From the NCBI GenBank assembly GCA_030643245.1, contig DAOWME010000085.1, positions 1-10,944 of the forward strand: a stretch of DNA of 10,944 nucleotides, given 5' to 3'. The position numbers and the translations under genes are program-made. Below, piece by piece: positions 7,017-10,944 of this stretch (position 1 is its first letter; each line of letters opens with the position of its first letter). The stretch comes from Deltaproteobacteria bacterium (GTDB lineage Bacteria > Desulfobacterota > UBA8473). The notes beneath the pieces were generated by a model. The model was not told where the DNA came from and did no database searches. It saw nothing but the letters and a program-made list of their open reading frames with translations.

Positions 7017-7061
7017 GGGATTGTATGTGCGGCGTATGTTTTTAAGCCTCCGCACAATCCC
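7017..7061 (-). promoter_or_regulatory. Bulged hairpin upstream of the metallophosphoesterase gene
   Basis: GGGATTGT (7017-7024) and GCGG (7029-7032), separated by a 4-nt bulge, pair with CCGC (7050-7053) and ACAATCCC (7054-7061). The loop is about 17 nt. No U-run follows on either strand, so it does not look like a classic intrinsic terminator for the PilZ gene. It could be a leader structure, a weak or factor-assisted terminator, or an operator. Confidence 0.45.
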
Positions 7062-7129
7062 TTGACTGTTTTGAATTTGGAAAAACTATCTTGTTTTTGT
7101 TCAGTTTCTATTTATGGATGGACATTGGC

Positions 7130-7630
7130 CTAATTCCACAGAAAAAAAGAGATCTTTCTACTGGTCGCGTCATCCATGCCGGTAAAGCTGATTCCCATCT
7201 TAAACTTACCCTTTTCTTCTGCTTCATAAATCCGTTTAATCACCCCCTTAACTTTAACAGTCTTATTTGGGGGGGGTGGAGCGAAAACGAAAGTGAGGGT
7301 TTTCCCCTCTTTATTTCTAAAACGAGGTAACCAAAAACTGGAGCTTTCCACAGACATTCCACCCCTGGAGAGATCAATAATATCCCCCGTGAAAGAATCA
7401 GCCTCACCTATCTGACTGATATCTTTGAAAGAATAAGAAACAAAAATAGATATTTCTTTTCGGTAGTTTTTTCTAATATTGAGTTTAATCATGAATCGTT
7501 CTTTGCACTTGGGACATCTTACCAGGATGTCTTTGGTGGGAGGTCTGTTAAATTTCATGTTCCCCATCGTCTTACAATAGGGACATGATACGCTCATAAG
7601 ACAAGTTGGAAACAAGGTAATTTCCTTCAT
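7130..7630 (-). CDS. Zinc-ribbon and PilZ-domain protein, probable c-di-GMP receptor
   Basis: A protein of 166 residues. The N-terminus carries two CxxC pairs, CPYC (C16, C19) and CPKC (C39, C42), as in a small zinc ribbon. A PilZ domain follows, with both c-di-GMP signatures: RKNYR (RxxxR, R53-R57) and DLSRGG (DxSxxG, D86-G91). The rest, including VKGVIKRI and FKMGISFTGM, fits the PilZ beta-barrel. The ATG at 7630 has GAGGA 8 bases upstream. The same frame stays open back to 7819, but that extension reads through repeat copy 3 and is not a real N-terminus. Eight consecutive C on the coding strand (7269-7276) encode part of PPPPN. The target process, such as motility or secretion, cannot be read from here. 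Confidence 0.88.
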   Translation of the reverse strand: MKEITLFPTCLMSVSCPYCKTMGNMKFNRPPTKDILVRCPKCKERFMIKLNIRKNYRKEISIFVSYSFKDISQIGEADSFTGDIIDLSRGGMSVESSSFWLPRFRNKEGKTLTFVFAPPPPNKTVKVKGVIKRIYEAEEKGKFKMGISFTGMDDATSRKISFFLWN

Positions 7631-7702
7631 GTTAGCTATCCTCAATTTGTTCTTATTCAAAAACGTACCTTTTCCACACCCTATGCTTGTCCCTTCGTAC
7701 TT

Positions 7703-7909
7703 AGGGACGAGGCCGAAATAACTTCCCCATTTGTGCATCTCATCTTCAGGCCATCCCCCGATCGGGGTCGAGGACAGGCTTTGCCCGATCTTCAAACACA
7801 AAATCCTCGAAATAGGCAAAACTATTCCTGCGGTTTTGTGTTTTCAGATCGAACAAACCTAACCTAAATCTGAGCGCCAACTTGAGAAAGTTATTTCGGC
7901 CCCGTCCCT
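7703..7909 (-). repeat. Palindromic MITE-like repeat, copy 3 (complete, 207 bp, with 24-bp insertion)
   Basis: A complete copy in the opposite orientation to copy 2. Terminal sequences are AGGGACGAGGCCGAAATAAC at 7703 and its inverted partner ending GGCCCCGTCCCT at 7909. Bases 7756-7779 are an extra 24-bp block that begins with the perfect palindrome CCCCGATCGGGG and is absent from copies 1, 2 and 4. The central hairpin arms and tip (AAATAG-GCAAAA-CTATT) are intact. An imperfect second GTCCCT at 7689-7694 mirrors the right terminus across 8 bp. The copy separates the GIY-YIG and PilZ genes. Confidence 0.94.
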
Positions 7910-8050
7910 TATCTGGAAACCTGTGCTTGACGCCTGGTATAGAGAGCCATTGATGCCCCCGTTCTCAGAAGTCTCCTACCCGGTTACCACACCTTTGATT
8001 GATCGCCAAGGTCAAGCAAAGTCTCTTCTTTGAATGATATATTGAAGTAC
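7910..8050. other. Non-coding spacer between repeat copy 3 and the GIY-YIG gene
   Basis: About 140 bp with no credible open frame, promoter or terminator with a U-tract. Together with repeat copy 3 and the 72 bp before the PilZ start, it makes a gene-free stretch of about 420 bp. Confidence 0.6.
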
Positions 8051-8449
8051 TCATGGAGATAAAAAGCCGTCAAGAGATTTCATCTCAGGGAATTCCCTGA
8101 AGTATGCGAGGTGGCTCTTACATTTGCAGTCTGAAGACCCGAACCCCGGGATTGAGAGTTCAGCATCCTTAAGCTCAAAGATCATTTCACTTAATCGACA
8201 CTCTGTCAAAAACCCTTTCGTATGAACCCTCACGTCAAGTATTGTAGCCACTTCCAAGAGATAATCGATATGCCAGTACATGGCTTTCTCTTTTCTTTTG
8301 TGCCTTTCAATACGGGCCTTCAACCCTTTTCCAGCACTGCCCGTATAGACATAGTATCCTTGTTTGAATCGAAACCTCCCAAGCTTACCCACCTGTATAA
8401 GTTTGTCTGCTGGTAAGCTGATTATGAGAGCGTAAATACCTTTGTCCAT
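8051..8449 (-). CDS. GIY-YIG / DUF123 family protein (predicted small endonuclease)
   Basis: A 132-residue protein of the DUF123 group in the GIY-YIG superfamily. Such proteins stand alone or are fused to endonuclease III in other organisms and are predicted to cut DNA, with little direct biochemistry. The core is GIYALII (4-10), then YVYTG (33-37), the arginine helix GLKARIERH (42-50), YWHIDYLL (58-65), the probable catalytic glutamate E88 in RLSEMI, and the family-specific GFGSSDCKCKSHL (102-113). The ATG at 8447-8449 has GAGG 4 bases upstream, slightly close. It is transcribed alone, away from the plus-strand flavoprotein gene, from a likely promoter at 8532-8559. The family call is firm and the activity is inferred. 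Confidence 0.9.
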   Translation of the reverse strand: MDKGIYALIISLPADKLIQVGKLGRFRFKQGYYVYTGSAGKGLKARIERHKRKEKAMYWHIDYLLEVATILDVRVHTKGFLTECRLSEMIFELKDAELSIPGFGSSDCKCKSHLAYFREFPEMKSLDGFLSP

Positions 8450-8512
8450 CTGACCTCTCTGGGATTACAGGGTTTTATTCTTTCGGATTCCGGCCCCTGT
8501 CTTCTCTTTAAA

Positions 8513-8541
8513 TTACAGTATGTAACATTTAATTATACATT
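8513..8541 (+). promoter_or_regulatory. Possible promoter for the flavoprotein-MBL pair
   Basis: On the plus strand, TTACAG (8513-8518) and TACATT (8536-8541) are 17 bp apart. Both are partial matches to sigma70 hexamers in an AT-rich stretch. The site overlaps the oppositely directed promoter for the GIY-YIG gene. It would give a leader of about 160 nt before the TTG start at 8707. Confidence 0.3.
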
Positions 8542-8559
8542 ATGCATGTCGAGATTCAA
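8532..8559 (-). promoter_or_regulatory. Sigma70-type promoter for the GIY-YIG gene
   Basis: On the minus strand, TTGAAT (8559-8554) and a perfect TATAAT (8537-8532) are separated by 16 bp. The predicted transcript starts near 8525, about 75 nt before the GIY-YIG ATG. Confidence 0.55.
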
Positions 8560-8706
8560 GAGCAAAAGAGGTTTTACTTTACTTTTTATCCAAACTCGTT
8601 TAGTGTTGAAGCGTTGGGTTGGCTTGGGAGGTCGAATAGACCCCCCCCTTTTTTGCTTAAAAACTGGAGAGAAACAGTTTGAGAAGACGAAAGGAGGACA
8701 GAGACA

Positions 8707-9678
8707 TTGAAGACAAAAATCACGGAGTTGTTTGGTGTCAAATATCCATTCATTGGCGGTACAATGATGTATGTTACGGATGCAAAATTTGTGAGTGCCA
8801 TATCTGAAGCAGGGGGTATTGGGATCCTTCCCTCTGCCTGGTACAAAAGCAAGGAGAGCTTTAGGGATGCCATTAAGGAGATTAAGGATTTAACCGATAA
8901 ACCATTTGGTGTGAACATAAATCTCTTCCCCATGATGCAACCCATAGATAATAATGAGTATATAGATGTAATTATTGAAGAAGGGGTCAAGATGGTGGAA
9001 ACAAGTGGGCACAGAGCGCCTGATGACATTGCGGCCAGGGTAAAACCTGAGGGAATAAAACTGACCCACAAATGCGTTGGAGTGCGCTATGCCCGCAAGG
9101 TCGAATCCGTCGGTGTGGATGCAGTGACTGTAGTGGGATTTGAAAACGGAGGGGCAACCGGAACGCTGGACATCACGACCTTTTGTCTTGTGCCCGCAGT
9201 TGCAAATGCGGTGAAAATACCGGTTATCGGGGGAGGCGGTGTCTCTAACGGAGGGGCCATCTTCGCGCTTCTTGCCCTTGGAGCCGAGGGAGTAATAATG
9301 GGGACCAGGCTTCTTCTGACTGAGGAGTGTCCCATACATGACAACGTAAAGAAGACCCTCCTTGAAGCCAAAGAGACCGACACTGTCCTGGTATTACGTC
9401 CCTATGGAAACACCCACAGGTGCCTGATTACGGATATAACGAAAAAGGTGCAGGAGTTAGAGAAAGAAAGCGCGCCGTTTGAAAAGGTCTATCCTTTGAT
9501 TGAAGGTGCAAAAAACGAGAAACTGGTTAAAGAGGCGGATTTCAGTGGTGGATTCCTTTCATGTGGGCAGGGTATTGGCCAGATCGATAGGATCCTACCG
9601 GTCAGGGAACTTTTTGATCAATTGGCGGAACAGGTATCTGATGCCGGCAAAAGGACAAACGAGATCATTGGAGGGTAA
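8707..9678 (+). CDS. Nitronate monooxygenase / FabK-like NAD(P)H-dependent flavin oxidoreductase
   Basis: A 323-residue TIM-barrel flavoprotein of the 2-nitropropane dioxygenase family, which includes nitronate monooxygenases and the FMN-dependent enoyl-ACP reductase FabK. Family marks are the N-terminal FIGGTMMYVTDA (15-26), SEAGGIGIL (33-41), VETSGHRAP (97-105), the phosphate-binding GGGGVSNGG (175-183) and GVIMGTRLLLTEE (195-207), and LSCGQGIGQI near 285-293. At the site where most members have a GGH-type motif, this one reads GFENGGATGTLD (144-155), so the usual histidine is missing. The start is a TTG at 8707 with GGAGG 9 bases upstream, and no other in-frame start is near. It is followed after 63 bp by the MBL gene on the same strand. 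The exact substrate is uncertain; FabK and nitronate oxidation are both only possibilities. Confidence 0.88.
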   Translation: MKTKITELFGVKYPFIGGTMMYVTDAKFVSAISEAGGIGILPSAWYKSKESFRDAIKEIKDLTDKPFGVNINLFPMMQPIDNNEYIDVIIEEGVKMVETSGHRAPDDIAARVKPEGIKLTHKCVGVRYARKVESVGVDAVTVVGFENGGATGTLDITTFCLVPAVANAVKIPVIGGGGVSNGGAIFALLALGAEGVIMGTRLLLTEECPIHDNVKKTLLEAKETDTVLVLRPYGNTHRCLITDITKKVQELEKESAPFEKVYPLIEGAKNEKLVKEADFSGGFLSCGQGIGQIDRILPVRELFDQLAEQVSDAGKRTNEIIGG

Positions 9679-9741
9679 CGGCCCTAAAATCAAGGAGAGA
9701 GCCTTGGAGGATTATCGCAGGAAAAGAGGAGAAATTAGAGA

Positions 9742-10680
9742 GTGGAGAATGGGAAGGTTACAGATTCAATATGTCTGATCGATGCCAAGGTGTTCGGTAT
9801 ACCGAATTTTACCTCAGCCTATCTGATATTAGGTGAAGAACTGGCACTGATAGAGAGCGGGCCGGCAAAATCAGCCTCCTTAATCATTGAAGGGATTAGG
9901 GGGTTTGGGTTTGATCCTGCTGAAGTATCGTATATCATTGTGACCCATGTCCACCTTGATCATGGAGGAGGAGCCGGCACATTACTCAGGAAAATGCCGA
10001 GGGCAAAGGTAGTGGTTCACGAAAAGGGGGTAAAACATATGTTGGACCCCTCAAAGCTGGTGAACAGTTCAAAAAGGGTCTTTGGTAACCGCATCGACGA
10101 GTGGTACGGAGAGGTCTTGCCTGTTGATGAAGACAGGGTGGTGCCGGTAAAGGATGGCGATATCGTCGACCTGGGTAAAGGCCAGAGACTTCGGATGATC
10201 GATTCCCCGGGACATGCTACCCACCATATCTGCATCTATTCAGAGAAGGATAGGGGGCTTTTCACGGGGGATGCTGTGGGGGTCTATATACCTGATTCCC
10301 GTGTATTGATCCCCACGACCCCTCCGCCGGAGTTCGATCCTGATGTAAATATCGAGACGATTAGAGGTTTTGCGGGCCTTGATTTAGACCTCTTGCTCTT
10401 TTCCCACTTTGGGCCGGTCGACAGGGTGAGTAATATCCTGGGTACAAGCATTGACTGGCTTAGGAGATGGGAGGAGACGGTGTCGCGAATGGTGGGTGGG
10501 GATATCTCTCTCGAAACGATCACGGAGAAATTCAGGCAAGACACGAGGGAGGCTCTGGGCTCGGGTGAAGGGATGGAACCCCTTCACCGATGGGTAATGG
10601 ACTATCACATCCCCATGTGTGCGTCCGGGTATCTCAATTATTTCAATAGGAAGGCTTCACAAGCCTGTCGTGATTCTTGA
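9742..10680 (+). CDS. MBL-fold metallo-hydrolase
   Basis: A 312-residue metallo-beta-lactamase-fold protein. The metal ligands are intact: HVHLDH (H69, H71, D73, H74), H158 in SPGHATHH, D177 in FTGDAVG and H222 in SHFGP. The opening IPNFTSAYLILGEELALIESGP resembles glyoxalase II-like and other thioester or lactone hydrolases of the fold rather than true beta-lactamases. There is a C-terminal extension of about 80 residues past H222, rich in charged helices, of unknown role. The start is the GTG at 9742, with AGAGGAG about 10 bases upstream; no ATG is in frame nearby. It probably shares a transcript with the flavoprotein gene and is followed by an intrinsic terminator. The substrate cannot be told. 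Confidence 0.9.
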   Translation: MENGKVTDSICLIDAKVFGIPNFTSAYLILGEELALIESGPAKSASLIIEGIRGFGFDPAEVSYIIVTHVHLDHGGGAGTLLRKMPRAKVVVHEKGVKHMLDPSKLVNSSKRVFGNRIDEWYGEVLPVDEDRVVPVKDGDIVDLGKGQRLRMIDSPGHATHHICIYSEKDRGLFTGDAVGVYIPDSRVLIPTTPPPEFDPDVNIETIRGFAGLDLDLLLFSHFGPVDRVSNILGTSIDWLRRWEETVSRMVGGDISLETITEKFRQDTREALGSGEGMEPLHRWVMDYHIPMCASGYLNYFNRKASQACRDS

Positions 10681-10713
10681 AGCCTCCTTTTCACAAAGGG
10701 GTGGTAGAGACAA

Positions 10714-10758
10714 AAAAATGCCCAGGCTTCAGCTGCCTAGCAGTACCAGGGCATTTTT
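10714..10758 (+). terminator. Intrinsic terminator after the MBL gene
   Basis: AAAAATGCCC (10714-10723) pairs with GGGCATTTTT (10749-10758), so the T-run follows the GC part of the stem. A small inner stem AGGC/GCCT (10724-10727 and 10735-10738) sits in the loop. It lies about 35 bp after the stop. The A-run on the left arm means it could also stop transcription coming from the right. Confidence 0.8.
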
Positions 10759-10777
10759 AATTTCCGGATGGAAACTA

Positions 10778-10944
10778 AGGGACGTGGCCGAAATAACTTC
10801 CCCATTTGTACATCTCATCTTCAGGCCATCTTTGCCCGATCTTCAAACACAAAATCCTCGAAATAGGCAAAACTATTCCTGTGGTTTTGTATTTTCAGAT
10901 CGAATAAATCTGACCTAAATCTGAGCGCCAACTTGAGGAAGTTA
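10778..10944 (-). repeat. Palindromic MITE-like repeat, copy 4 (truncated by window end)
   Basis: This copy begins AGGGACGTGGCCGAAATAAC just after the MBL terminator and runs out of the window at AACTTGAGGAAGTTA, about 20 bp short of its expected end. It has the same orientation as copy 3. Bases 10776-10893 are the exact reverse complement of 1-118, including shared variants such as TGTACAT and GTGGTTTTGTATT that separate these two copies from copies 2 and 3. Confidence 0.93.

Noticed and set aside
7062..7092. TTGACT followed by TATCTT on the plus strand
   Set aside because: The spacing of 19 bp is poor and no plus-strand gene lies downstream.
7631..7819. N-terminal extension of the PilZ frame
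   Set aside because: The extra 63 codons read through repeat copy 3 and its flank; the ATG at 7630 has a proper ribosome-binding site and starts the conserved protein.
8614..8631. Possible G-quadruplex before the flavoprotein gene
   Set aside because: The G-tracts are only two to three long and irregular, so the signal is not better than chance.
8586..9071. 161-codon minus-strand open frame
   Set aside because: It is antisense to the flavoprotein gene and shows no domain; the plus-strand protein has clear family motifs.
1..10944. CRISPR array or insertion sequence
   Set aside because: The four repeats are kilobases apart and too long for CRISPR, and no transposase or cas gene is present.

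Overview
The window reads as an anaerobic, Gram-negative-type bacterial genome. A member of Desulfobacterota or a similar lineage is my inference from gene content, not from a marker gene. The supports are an oxygen-sensitive indolepyruvate:ferredoxin oxidoreductase, an FrhB-type iron-sulfur flavoprotein, a PilZ (c-di-GMP) protein, bacterial Shine-Dalgarno sites and two sigma70-like promoters. There is no rRNA, tRNA, CRISPR array, integrase or transposase gene. Both ends lie inside copies of one repeat, so this may be a whole contig that broke at a multicopy element.

Layout from left to right. Positions 1-118 are a truncated repeat copy. Positions 127-3577 hold a minus-strand operon read iorA, iorB, PHP phosphoesterase; the last two overlap. 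Positions 3578-3690 are the iorA leader, with two competing hairpins. Positions 3691-3872 are a full repeat copy, whose edge forms the stop codon of the next gene. Positions 3872-5558 hold a minus-strand pair, a GNAT acetyltransferase followed by an overlapping FrhB-family protein, with a good promoter at 5704-5733. A membrane-anchored metallophosphoesterase follows at 5751-6965 and a zinc-ribbon/PilZ protein at 7130-7630, both on the minus strand. A third repeat copy lies at 7703-7909. A small GIY-YIG (DUF123) protein is at 8051-8449 on the minus strand. The only plus-strand genes are a nitronate monooxygenase/FabK-like flavoprotein (8707-9678) and an MBL-fold hydrolase (9742-10680), followed by an intrinsic terminator and a fourth repeat copy from 10778 to the end.

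The best understood function is aryl-2-oxoacid oxidation: IorA and IorB together convert arylpyruvates from aromatic amino acids to aryl-acetyl-CoA and pass electrons to ferredoxin. The FrhB-like protein could be another ferredoxin- or flavin-linked electron carrier, but nothing in the sequence ties it to IOR beyond proximity. The remaining genes look like separate housekeeping or signalling functions.

The most notable non-coding feature is the repeat family. It has four copies of about 182-207 bp, with near-identical ~24-bp terminal inverted repeats (AGGGACG...TAACTTCC) and arms that align with each other along their length, so a transcript could fold into one long imperfect hairpin. It resembles a MITE or an ERIC-like element. 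Three of the four copies sit just downstream of a gene's 3' end in the same relative orientation. The hairpin tip keeps its pairing where its sequence has changed.
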